64,000 bases of DNA. It comes from DATBLY01 sp963705545. GTDB taxonomy: Bacteria; Actinomycetota; UBA4738; HRBIN12. The notes under the pieces were generated by a model, which searched no databases, had not been told where the DNA came from, and saw nothing but the letters and a program-made list of their open reading frames with translations. Within the stretch, counting starts at the first letter, position 1, and each line of letters opens with the position of its first letter. The position numbers were made by a program, and so were the translations under genes. Shown in pieces: positions 39,046 through 46,415 of the stretch. The stretch is taken from assembly GCA_963705545.1 (NCBI GenBank), contig CAVPJX010000004.1:124001-188000 (forward strand), read 5' to 3'.

Positions 39046-39810
39046 CTAGCGACGCACCTCCACGCCGGCCGCGGCGAGGTGGTCCTTCACCTCGCCGATC
39101 GTGAACGTGCCGAAGTGCAGCGTCGAGGCCGCGAGCACCGCGTCGGCCCCGCCGTCGGTGAGCGCCGAGGCGAAGTGCTCGAGGTCACCCGCGCCGCCGC
39201 TCGCGACGACCGGCACGTCGACCGCGTCGCCGATCGCCCGCAGGAGCTCGAGGTCGTATCCCTCGCCGGTGCCGTCGCGGTCCATCGACGTCAACAGGAT
39301 CTCGCCGGCGCCCCGCTCGGCCGTCGCCTCGGCCGCCCACGCGACCGCGTCGCGGTCGGTCGGCGTCCGACCCGCGTCCACGTACACCTCCCAGCCGCCA
39401 CGCGATCGACGCTTCGCGTCGATCGCGATCACCATGCACTGCGTCCCGAAGCGCTCCGCGCATCGGGACAGCAACCCTGGGTCGCGGACCGCCGCCGAGT
39501 TCAGCGAGACCTTGTCCGCGCCGGCGCGCAGCAACGTCTTGACGTCCTCGTCCTCCTGGACGCCGCCGCCGACCGTGAGCGGGATGAAGACCTGCTCCGC
39601 GGTGCGCGAGATCACGTCGAGCGTCGCGCGACGTCCCTCGACCGTCGCGGTGATATCGAGGAAGACCAGCTCGTCCGCGCCCTCGCGGTCGTACCGCGCC
39701 GCGAGCTCGACCGGGTCGCCGGCGTCGCGCAGGTCGCGGAAGCGCGTGCCCTTCACGACGCGGCCGGCGTCGACGTCGAGGCACGGGATCACGCGCTTCG
39801 CGAGCGTCAT
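39046..39810 (-). CDS. hisF: Imidazole glycerol phosphate synthase cyclase subunit
   Basis: A 254-residue TIM barrel that converts PRFAR plus HisH-derived ammonia to IGP and AICAR. LAKRVIPCLDVDAGRVVKG (catalytic Asp), LTVGGGVQ, GADKVSLNSAAV, LLTSMDRDGTGEGYD (second catalytic Asp) and VVASGGAGDLEHF are diagnostic. ATG 39810 overlaps the hisA stop (ATGA). The upstream extension in the same frame is the hisA region and is not coding. Confidence 0.94.
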   Translation of the reverse strand: MTLAKRVIPCLDVDAGRVVKGTRFRDLRDAGDPVELAARYDREGADELVFLDITATVEGRRATLDVISRTAEQVFIPLTVGGGVQEDEDVKTLLRAGADKVSLNSAAVRDPGLLSRCAERFGTQCMVIAIDAKRRSRGGWEVYVDAGRTPTDRDAVAWAAEATAERGAGEILLTSMDRDGTGEGYDLELLRAIGDAVDVPVVASGGAGDLEHFASALTDGGADAVLAASTLHFGTFTIGEVKDHLAAAGVEVRR

Positions 39811-40508
39811 CCGCGGATCACCTGCGAGAGCTTCAGCGTGCGTTCGTACAGCGACTTCCCGACCACGACCGCCTCGCACCCCAGGTCGCGGAGCGCCCAC
39901 ACATCGTCGGCGTCGCGGACGCCGCCGCTCGCGATCAAGGGGGTGTCCGTGAGGGCAAGCACCTGCTCGTAGAGCTTCAGATCGGGCCCCTTCAGCGTGC
40001 CGTCGCGGGCGATCGAGGTCACGAGGTAGCGCGGCGCGCCCACCTCGTCCAGGGCCGAGATCGCCTCCGCCAGGGCCGGGCCTTCCTCGGTCCAGCCGCG
40101 AACCATCACGTGGCCGCCGCGGACGTCGATCGCGACGACGATGCCCTCGGCGTACTCCTCGATCGCCCGGCGGACGAACGCCGGGTCCGCCGCCGCAGCC
40201 GTGCCGAGGATCGTTCGGCTGGCGCCGAGCTCGAGCAGGGCTCCGATGTCCTCCATCGATCGCACGCCGCCGCCGACCTGCACCGGCACCTGGACCGCGC
40301 GGCAGATCGCCCCGACGACCTCGCGGTTGTCGCCCTCGCCGAGCGCGGCGTCCAGGTCCACGACGTGCAGCCGCCGCGCGCCGTCGCCCTGGAAGCGCTC
40401 GGCCACCTCGACCGGGTCGCCGGAGTACGTCGTCTCCTCGGCGGGGTCGCCCTGGACGAGACGAACCGCCCGGCCGCCGCGGAGGTCGATCGCCGCGATC
40501 ACGATCAC
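39807..40508 (-). CDS. hisA: ProFAR isomerase
   Basis: A 233-residue TIM barrel, paralogous to HisF. The IVIAAIDLRGGRAVRLVQGD opening carries the catalytic Asp; VQVGGGVRSMEDI, GASRTILGTAA, YLVTSIARDGTLKGPD and IASGGVRDADD follow. GTG 40508 gives the family start (M-I-V-I-x-AIDL) and overlaps the hisH stop (GTGA); GTG 40502 is a less likely alternative. In actinobacteria this enzyme can be the bifunctional PriA that also serves tryptophan synthesis; that cannot be decided here. Confidence 0.92.
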   Translation of the reverse strand: MIVIAAIDLRGGRAVRLVQGDPAEETTYSGDPVEVAERFQGDGARRLHVVDLDAALGEGDNREVVGAICRAVQVPVQVGGGVRSMEDIGALLELGASRTILGTAAAADPAFVRRAIEEYAEGIVVAIDVRGGHVMVRGWTEEGPALAEAISALDEVGAPRYLVTSIARDGTLKGPDLKLYEQVLALTDTPLIASGGVRDADDVWALRDLGCEAVVVGKSLYERTLKLSQVIRG

Positions 40509-41119
40509 GACGACGTCACGTCCTTCACGAACGCCGCGTAGATCGCGAGACCGGCGTCGGCCGACTTCTCGGGGTGGAACTGCGTGGCGAACAGGTTGTC
40601 GCGAGCGACGACCGCGGCGAACGGATCGCCGTGCTCGGTCGAGCCGACCGTGCACGCGTCGACGTCGGGCGCGTAGGAGTGCACGAAGTAGAACCGCGTG
40701 CCGCTCGCGATCGCGCCGACGTACGGGTGCGCCGCGACCCACTCGACCGTGTTCCATCCCATGTGCGGGACCTTCACGCCGCCGCCGAGGCGCCGGCAAC
40801 GGCCCGGGAACAGGCCGAGCCCCGGCCCCGGATCCTCCTCGCTCCCCTCGAACAGCACCTGCATGCCGACGCAGACCCCGAAGACCGGCTTGCCGGACGC
40901 GGCGAAGTCCCGGATCGCGGCGTCCGCCCCGGCCTCCGCCAGGGCGCGCATGCACGCCCCGAAGTGGCCGACCCCGGGGATCACGAGCGCCTGAGCCTCG
41001 GCGACCGCGGATGCGTCGCCGGTGACGACGGCGTCCCCGCCCACGCGCGCGAGCGCGCGCGACACGGAGTGGAGGTTGCCCATGCCGTAGTCGAGGACGG
41101 CGATCGTCGGGGTCCGCAC
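40505..41119 (-). CDS. hisH: Imidazole glycerol phosphate synthase glutaminase subunit
   Basis: A 204-residue class I glutamine amidotransferase. The opening is IAVLDYGMGNLHSV, the nucleophile elbow is FGVCVGMQVLFEGSEE (Cys) and ATQFHPEKSADAG supplies His and Glu. It feeds ammonia to HisF. A GTG start lies one base after the hisB stop, and the 3' end overlaps hisA. Confidence 0.94.
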   Translation of the reverse strand: MRTPTIAVLDYGMGNLHSVSRALARVGGDAVVTGDASAVAEAQALVIPGVGHFGACMRALAEAGADAAIRDFAASGKPVFGVCVGMQVLFEGSEEDPGPGLGLFPGRCRRLGGGVKVPHMGWNTVEWVAAHPYVGAIASGTRFYFVHSYAPDVDACTVGSTEHGDPFAAVVARDNLFATQFHPEKSADAGLAIYAAFVKDVTSS

Positions 41120-41120
41120 G

Positions 41121-41711
41121 TCAGAGCGTGCCTTTCGTGCTGGGCGTCGACGTCCTGCCCGTCCCGGTGCACGCGTCGCCGAGCGCCTTCGCGAGGGCTT
41201 TGAACTCCGCCTCCACGACGTGGTGCGGCGACCGCCCGGATCGGAGACGCACGTGGACGGTCAGGCTCGCCGCCGTGGCGAACGCCCGCACGAAGTCCTC
41301 GACGAGCCCGGTGTCGAACGTGCCGATCGTCTCGGCGGGGATGTCGACCTCGTGCACGACGAACGGGCGCCCCGATAGGTCGAGCGCGACCTCCACCGCG
41401 GCCTCGTCGAGCGGGACGACGATCGAGGCGAAGCGCCGCACCCCCGCCTTGTCGCCGAGCGCCTCCGCGAGGGCCTGGCCGATCGCGATCCCGACGTCCT
41501 CGACCGTGTGGTGCCCGTCCACGTCGAGGTCGCCCTTCGCGCTGACGGTCAGGTCGAACCCCGCGTGCGTCCCCAGCTGCTGCAGCATGTGGTCGAAGAA
41601 CGGCAAGCCGGTATCGGCGGTCGCCGATGCGCCGCCGTCGAGCCGCAGCTCGACCGAGACGTCGGTCTCCCTCGTCGTGCGTCGCACGCTCGCTTCCCGT
41701 GGCTCGCTCAC
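41121..41711 (-). CDS. hisB: Imidazoleglycerol-phosphate dehydratase
   Basis: A 196-residue monofunctional dehydratase. RRTTRETDVSVELRLDG, FFDHMLQQLGTHAGFDL, GDLDVDGHHTVEDVGI and the second half-repeat SPHHVVEAEFKALAKAL supply the histidine/glutamate ligands of the dimanganese site. There is no HisN-type phosphatase fusion. The GTG start overlaps the hisC stop (GTGA). Confidence 0.93.
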   Translation of the reverse strand: MSEPREASVRRTTRETDVSVELRLDGGASATADTGLPFFDHMLQQLGTHAGFDLTVSAKGDLDVDGHHTVEDVGIAIGQALAEALGDKAGVRRFASIVVPLDEAAVEVALDLSGRPFVVHEVDIPAETIGTFDTGLVEDFVRAFATAASLTVHVRLRSGRSPHHVVEAEFKALAKALGDACTGTGRTSTPSTKGTL

Positions 41712-42766
41712 CCGGACAGCACCTCCTCGAGGCTCTTCAGGAACAGGTCGACCTCGTGCTCGGTCCCCGCGGTCACGCGCAGGGCGTTCGGCACGACGGC
41801 CGAGAGGTCGCGGACCAGGACCCCTCGTTCCAGGAGCTCGCCCCAGACCTCGTCGGCCGGACGCTCGGGGACGAACAGCACGAAGTTCGCGTCGGACGGG
41901 TAGACCGTGATGGCCGCCATCGTGCGCAGCTCGCGCACGATGCGGTCGCGCTCGGCGCGGATCCTCACGAGGATGCGCTCGGCCGCCGGGGCGTGGTGCA
42001 GCGCGACGATCCCGGCGGCCTGGCTGAGCGCCGACAGGTGATAGGGGAGGCGCACCCGCTCGAGGTCTTCGACGACCACGGGCGCGGCGAGCGCGTACCC
42101 GATCCGCGCGCCCGCCAGGGCGAACGCCTTGCTCAGCGTGCGCACGACGACCACGTTCGGGTGCGCCGCGATCAGTGGCAGTGCGGTGCGCCCGCCGAAC
42201 TCCACGTACGCCTCGTCCACGATCACGAGCGCGTCCGTGTCCGTGGCCAGGGCCGCGACGACCTCGACCGGCTGGGCGTTGCCCGTCGGGTTGTTCGGCG
42301 AGCAGACGAAGACGACGTCGGGCCTGGCGTCGACCGCGGCCGCCACGTCGTGCGATACGAGGACCCACGGCGCTTCTAGTCTGAGCGAGACTACATCGGT
42401 CCGGGTCAGCCACGACAGTCGCGCGTGCAGCAGGTACGTGGGGTCGAAGACGGCGGCGCGCCGGCCGGGCCCGCCGTACGCCATCAGGAGCTCGGTGATG
42501 ATCTCGTTCGATCCGTTCGCGGCCCACGTCCCCTCGACCGGGTGGCCGACCGATGCCGCGAGCGCCTCGCGGAGCTCGGTCATCCGCCCGTCCGGGTAGC
42601 GATTCAGCGCGGTGGTACGGACGCGGCCGGCGAGCTCCTCGACGAAGTCCTCCGGTAGCGGGTACGGGCTCTCGTTCGTATTGAGGCGTGCGACCACGTC
42701 GAGCTGTGGCGAGTGGTACGGCGCGACGTCGCGCAGACCCGGACGAGGCGTGGCCGGCCCGCTCAC
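41708..42766 (-). CDS. hisC: Histidinol-phosphate aminotransferase
   Basis: A 352-residue fold-type I PLP enzyme: LNTNESPYPLPEDF, NRYPDGRMTELREALA, FVCSPNNPTGNAQP, VIVDEAYVEFGG and TLSKAFALAGARIGYA with the PLP lysine. A GTG start overlaps the hisD stop. Inside the gene, the VVSLRLE segment is encoded by an imperfect palindrome closely matching one near the end of cysH. Confidence 0.93.
   Translation of the reverse strand: MSGPATPRPGLRDVAPYHSPQLDVVARLNTNESPYPLPEDFVEELAGRVRTTALNRYPDGRMTELREALAASVGHPVEGTWAANGSNEIITELLMAYGGPGRRAAVFDPTYLLHARLSWLTRTDVVSLRLEAPWVLVSHDVAAAVDARPDVVFVCSPNNPTGNAQPVEVVAALATDTDALVIVDEAYVEFGGRTALPLIAAHPNVVVVRTLSKAFALAGARIGYALAAPVVVEDLERVRLPYHLSALSQAAGIVALHHAPAAERILVRIRAERDRIVRELRTMAAITVYPSDANFVLFVPERPADEVWGELLERGVLVRDLSAVVPNALRVTAGTEHEVDLFLKSLEEVLSG
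42376..42394. repeat. Imperfect palindrome CTAGTCTGAGCGAGACTAC inside hisC
   Basis: TAGTCT-GAGCG-AGACTA, 6-bp perfect arms. It differs at two positions from the 19-nt palindrome in cysH (27275-27293) and lies in an unrelated gene. Confidence 0.6.
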
Positions 42767-44037
42767 GTCCGCTCCCTGCGCACATCCATCGCGCGCGCGT
42801 GTCCCGTGAGGCCCTCGGCGTTCGCGATCGTCGAGGTCTCGGGGGCCATCCGGGCGCTCGCCGCGGACGACATCCGCACGACGGAGCGCACCGTGACGAA
42901 GTCCGAGGCCCGGAGCCCGCTCGAGAACCTCGCCGTGCCCGCGGTCGGGAGCACGTGGTTCGACGCCACGCCGTAGTCGCCGAACGGCACCGCGCTCCAC
43001 TCGCCCAGGAAGATCGCGCCCGCGTTACGGACCTTCGCGAGGAACGCCTCGGGATCTGGGAGCAGGATCAGCAGGTGCTCGGCTGCGAGGTCGTCGGCGA
43101 CCTCGGCCGCCTGCTCCTCGTCGCGCACCACGATCGCCCGCGCATGTGAGAGGGCGGCCTCGACGATCGAGCGCCGCCCGGCGTCGTGGAGCTCGATCTC
43201 GAGGGCCTTGGCCACCCGCTCGACCAGGCCCGGGTCGGTGGTCACGAAATGCGTGACGGCCTCGGGGTCGTGCTCGGCCTGCGCGATCAGGTCCACGGCG
43301 CAGAGCTCCGGATCTGCCTCGGGCCCGGCGATCACCGTGACCTCGCTCGGCCCGGCCAGGCCGTCGATCCCGACGATGCCCGCCACCTGGCGCTTCGCCT
43401 CGGTGACGTAGGCGTTGCCCGGGCCGACGATCCGGTCCACGGCCGGGACCGACTCGGTGCCGAAGGCCAGCGCGCCGATCGCCTGCGCGCCGCCGGACTT
43501 GATCACGCGCGTCGCGCCGGCTGCCGCGGCCGCGTACACGACCGCGTCGGGGAGCGACCCGTCGGCCTGCGGGGGTGTCGTCAGCACGATCTCCTCGACG
43601 CCCGCGACGACGGCGGGCGTGACCGTCATGCAGACCGACGATGGATACACCGCGCGGCCCCCCGGGACGTAGCAGCCGACGGCGCGGAGCGAGCGCACGA
43701 TCTCGCCGAACCGCACGCCCTCGCGCTCCTCCCACCACTCGGCCGGCAGTTGGCGCGCGTGGAGATCGCGGAGTCGCTCGATCAGCCGGTCGAGCGCATC
43801 ACGGAGATCGGTCGGTGTACGGGCACGCGCCGCATCGATCTCCGCGTCGCTGACGACGAGCCCGGCGGACAGGTCGGCGCCGTCGAAGCGCTGTGCGAGC
43901 TCGACGAGGACGGCATCCCCCTCCACGAAGACACGCTGCAGGATCGCCCGGACCGTTTCGGAGACGGTCGGGTCGGTATCGAGCTTCGAGGGTTGGAGCC
44001 GCTCCCCGCGCTCGCGCAGGTCGAGGAGCCGCAGCAT
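42763..44037 (-). CDS. hisD: Histidinol dehydrogenase
   Basis: A 424-residue zinc enzyme oxidising histidinol to histidine in two NAD-dependent steps. YVPGGRAVYPSSVCMTVTPA, TRVIKSGGAQAIGALAFGTE, RIVGPGNAYVTEAKRQV, DGLAGPSEVTVIA, QAEHDPEA and ASNHVLPTAGTARFSSGL are all standard; the catalytic Glu/His pair lies around the start of the C-terminal third. ATG 44037 has GGGGAG upstream and shares its A with the stop of a small membrane ORF (TGATG). First enzyme gene of the operon. Confidence 0.94.
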   Translation of the reverse strand: MLRLLDLRERGERLQPSKLDTDPTVSETVRAILQRVFVEGDAVLVELAQRFDGADLSAGLVVSDAEIDAARARTPTDLRDALDRLIERLRDLHARQLPAEWWEEREGVRFGEIVRSLRAVGCYVPGGRAVYPSSVCMTVTPAVVAGVEEIVLTTPPQADGSLPDAVVYAAAAAGATRVIKSGGAQAIGALAFGTESVPAVDRIVGPGNAYVTEAKRQVAGIVGIDGLAGPSEVTVIAGPEADPELCAVDLIAQAEHDPEAVTHFVTTDPGLVERVAKALEIELHDAGRRSIVEAALSHARAIVVRDEEQAAEVADDLAAEHLLILLPDPEAFLAKVRNAGAIFLGEWSAVPFGDYGVASNHVLPTAGTARFSSGLRASDFVTVRSVVRMSSAASARMAPETSTIANAEGLTGHARAMDVRRERT

Positions 44038-44198
44038 CAGCGCTCCCCGTCGGCCTCGCGATGATGCTCGTTGACGGACGCGCTCGCCCGCGCGAAGCGG
44101 TGGTCGCGGACGAACAGGATCCAGCCCGATGCCCCCACCACCAGGGCGGCGACGACGAGCGTGCCGAGCGCGACGAGGAACGGGGTCTCGTGATCCAT
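44037..44198 (-). CDS. Small single-pass membrane protein coupled to hisD
   Basis: A 53-residue ORF beginning MDHETPFLVALGTLVV. One transmembrane helix spans about residues 7-30, followed by a basic then acidic cytoplasmic tail (FVRDHRF, EHHREADGER). Its TGA overlaps the hisD ATG (TGATG), the same coupling used elsewhere in the operon, and third codon positions are almost all G/C, both arguing that it is real. It is too short for family assignment. It may act as a leader cistron for the his operon, but it has no run of His codons and so is not a classical attenuator peptide. Confidence 0.6.
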   Translation of the reverse strand: MDHETPFLVALGTLVVAALVVGASGWILFVRDHRFARASASVNEHHREADGER

Positions 44199-44263
44199 GG
44201 GAGTCCGGACAGGGTACCGGAACGCCGCGTTCGGCCGACGGCCCGGCGACCTGGGCGTCGAAG

Positions 44264-44290
44264 CTCAAGTGGACCCCCGAACGACCGACA
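44264..44290 (+). promoter_or_regulatory. Possible sigma-28-like promoter of the pilin gene
   Basis: CTCAAGT at 44264-44270, twelve bases, then GACCGACA at 44283-44290. This is similar in order and spacing to FliA/WhiG-type elements (TAAAGTTT and GCCGATAA) but not an exact match. CTCAAG also pairs with CTTGAG at 44292-44297. Confidence 0.35.
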
Positions 44291-44342
44291 CCTTGAGGTG
44301 ACGGACCGGCGTCGGCTGACCCTCGGAAGGGGTGGTAGGTAC

Positions 44343-44807
44343 ATGATCCGGCGCCTCCACGCGAGGCGCGACGACGAGGCGGGGTTCACCATCATCGAGC
44401 TCATGATCGTGGTGCTCATCATCGGCATCCTCATCGCGATCGCGCTCCCCGTGTTCCTCGGATCGAGGACCCGCGCCCAAGATCGCGCCGCCCAGTCCAA
44501 CGTGCGCACGGCCTACGTCGCCGCGAACACCTACTACGCTGCGGCGAACACCTACACGGGGTTCGACATCACGGAGGGTCAGAACGCCGAACCGGCGATC
44601 GGCTGGATCGTCGGGGGCACGCCCCCCACCTCGGACGAGGTCTCGATCGAGGCGGCCGCGGGATCCACGTTGCTGCTCGTGACGTGGTCCAAGAGCGGAA
44701 CCTACTTCTGCATCTCGCAGCTGCCCGGGTCTCCGCTCACGGAACGGGGTCACGACGCGGCCTACGCGAACGTGGACACCGTCGCCGAGTGCAACAGCGG
44801 CTGGTAG
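44343..44807 (+). CDS. Type IV pilin-like (prepilin N-methylation motif) protein
   Basis: A 154-residue class III signal protein. It has a short basic leader, the prepilin peptidase site G|FTIIELM with Glu at +5, then the hydrophobic alpha-1 helix IVVLIIGILIAIALPVFL and a small globular head with two cysteines near the C-terminus (YFCISQ, AECNSG) that could form the pilin D-loop disulfide. It matches major pilins or pseudopilins in length. It is alone: no pilB/C/T/D or minor pilin is adjacent, so assembly genes must be elsewhere. ATG 44343 is preceded by GGAAGGGG/GGTGG. It converges on the ThyX-like gene with a 6-bp gap. Confidence 0.85.
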   Translation: MIRRLHARRDDEAGFTIIELMIVVLIIGILIAIALPVFLGSRTRAQDRAAQSNVRTAYVAANTYYAAANTYTGFDITEGQNAEPAIGWIVGGTPPTSDEVSIEAAAGSTLLLVTWSKSGTYFCISQLPGSPLTERGHDAAYANVDTVAECNSGW

Positions 44808-44813
44808 CTCGGG

Positions 44814-46415
44814 CTAGGTCGACCCCAGGGCGCGGCGCTTCGCGTCGGTCCGGCGTTCCGCCTGCAGGCGTTCCAGGTCGACGTCCTCGTAGCTGAGGTA
44901 GGTGAACGCCGAGCCGAGGGCCGGGTGGACCGCGACGATCGCGCGATGCATCGCCTGGGCGACCCGCCGGTACGTCGGGTGGCCCTGCGCCTGGGAGCGG
45001 AGCTCGGTGAGATGCATCGCCTCGCGGGCGGACATCTGCATCACGAACCGGATCCGGTAGGCCATCGACACCGCGTACGGGGCGATCTCGTCGAGTCCGG
45101 CTTCCAACAGCTCCCTCTCCGTCGCGGCGCTCGCGTCGATCACCCGGTCCCAATCGTCGCGGAGCCCGGCCTCGTCGACCTCGGCCGGGCGGCTCGAGCC
45201 GAGCCCGGTCGAGAGGCGCTGCCACTCGATCGTGAGCGGGCGATGGCGTTGGAGGTCGCGGAAGGCCCCGTAGTCGCAGCACACGTCGAACCGGTACGCG
45301 GTGCGCTCCCACGAACGGCCGGGCTTGTGGCGACGGTTCCCGCGCTCGCCGACGCTCGCCGAGAGGATCTCGGCGCGCTGCTCGGGCGTCAGCTCGCGCG
45401 CGATGCGCAGCAGCTGATCGTCGGGGAGGCCGCTCGCGGCGTAGAGCACGGCGGCCACGACCTTCACCTCGCCGTCCGGGTCGAAGTCGGTCAGCGTGAC
45501 CTCGTCCCGGCCCTCCGCCTCGATGCCGGCGAGCGTCTTGGCCGTGACGTCCTGCACCCCTCGCTGCGTGTCTCGCCAGTACCCGGTCCAGGCGATGCCG
45601 CGCTCGGGGACGTCCACGCGCGATAGGAACGCGGGGATCACCTTCCGGAGCTCCGCGAGCATCAGCCGTCCGTACCCGCGCATCTCCTCGAGCGGGTGTG
45701 CCGCGAGGCGCATCAGGAGCTGCTCGTACGACTGCCCGGTCGCGTAGATCCCGAGGTTCGATCGGGTGGCCGTCGGGAGCAGCATCCGCAGGGTGTCGCA
45801 CGTCTTCGCGGTGATCGTGGAGCGGTAGACGAAGTCGGAGTCCGCGGGGTCCTTCGGGAAGCGTGCCTCGAACCAGGCGTACAGGGGGTCGAACATCCGG
45901 CCGTAGGTCTCGAACGCCGTGTCCAGGAACCCGGCGTAGCGGGACTCGAGCGGGGTGCCGACGATCTCGGGCGGGACCGTGGCGCGCCACGAGTCGCCCG
46001 GGCGATCGTCGTAGCGCATGTAGCGGGTCGACTGCTCGAGGTACGCGGCCAGCCGCCCCCATTCGAGCGCCTTGCAGAGCAGCTGCGACGCCTGTTCGCA
46101 CGCGAGGTGGACCCCGCCGAGCTGGGCGACGGAGTCGTCGCCGTACTCCACGAAGACGCTCTCGTACAAGCGCTCCGCCCGGGCCTCGCCGGCCCTCGTC
46201 AGCGCTCCGACCGGACCCAGGTCCTCGGCGAACTCGTCTAGGAAGAGCCGGCGCAGCGACTTCTTCGTCCGGGAGTAGCGCGCGAAGAGGGCGCCCTTCA
46301 CGACCTCGGGCAGGTTCGTGAGCGCGAACACCGGCCCGTCGAGGTTCGTGAAGTGGCGCGCGAGGATCGCGCGCTCGTCCTCGGTGAACGCCTCGGAGGC
46401 GTAGGCGAGGCTCAC
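44814..46415 (-). CDS. Double-length ThyX-superfamily protein (FAD-dependent thymidylate synthase-like)
   Basis: A 533-residue protein made of two ThyX-like halves, about twice the length of normal ThyX. The N-terminal half has EYGDDSVAQLGGVHLACEQASQLL and YLEQSTRYM, resembling the S-x-RY end of the ThyX motif but without RHR. The C-terminal half has LQRHRPLTIEWQRLST in place of RHRxxSxNExSxR and a ThyX-like end (FVMQMSAREAMHLTELRSQAQGHP). Family knowledge places it in the flavin-dependent thymidylate synthase superfamily, but the altered motif makes dTMP synthesis uncertain. The GTG start overlaps the stop of pknB (GTGA), an unusual partner. The C-terminus is Arg-rich. Confidence 0.75.
   Translation of the reverse strand: MSLAYASEAFTEDERAILARHFTNLDGPVFALTNLPEVVKGALFARYSRTKKSLRRLFLDEFAEDLGPVGALTRAGEARAERLYESVFVEYGDDSVAQLGGVHLACEQASQLLCKALEWGRLAAYLEQSTRYMRYDDRPGDSWRATVPPEIVGTPLESRYAGFLDTAFETYGRMFDPLYAWFEARFPKDPADSDFVYRSTITAKTCDTLRMLLPTATRSNLGIYATGQSYEQLLMRLAAHPLEEMRGYGRLMLAELRKVIPAFLSRVDVPERGIAWTGYWRDTQRGVQDVTAKTLAGIEAEGRDEVTLTDFDPDGEVKVVAAVLYAASGLPDDQLLRIARELTPEQRAEILSASVGERGNRRHKPGRSWERTAYRFDVCCDYGAFRDLQRHRPLTIEWQRLSTGLGSSRPAEVDEAGLRDDWDRVIDASAATERELLEAGLDEIAPYAVSMAYRIRFVMQMSAREAMHLTELRSQAQGHPTYRRVAQAMHRAIVAVHPALGSAFTYLSYEDVDLERLQAERRTDAKRRALGST

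Noticed and set aside
44199..44342. A cyclic-di-GMP (GEMM) riboswitch ahead of the pilin gene
   Set aside because: No GEMM core sequence or three-way junction pattern could be found in the 144-bp leader.
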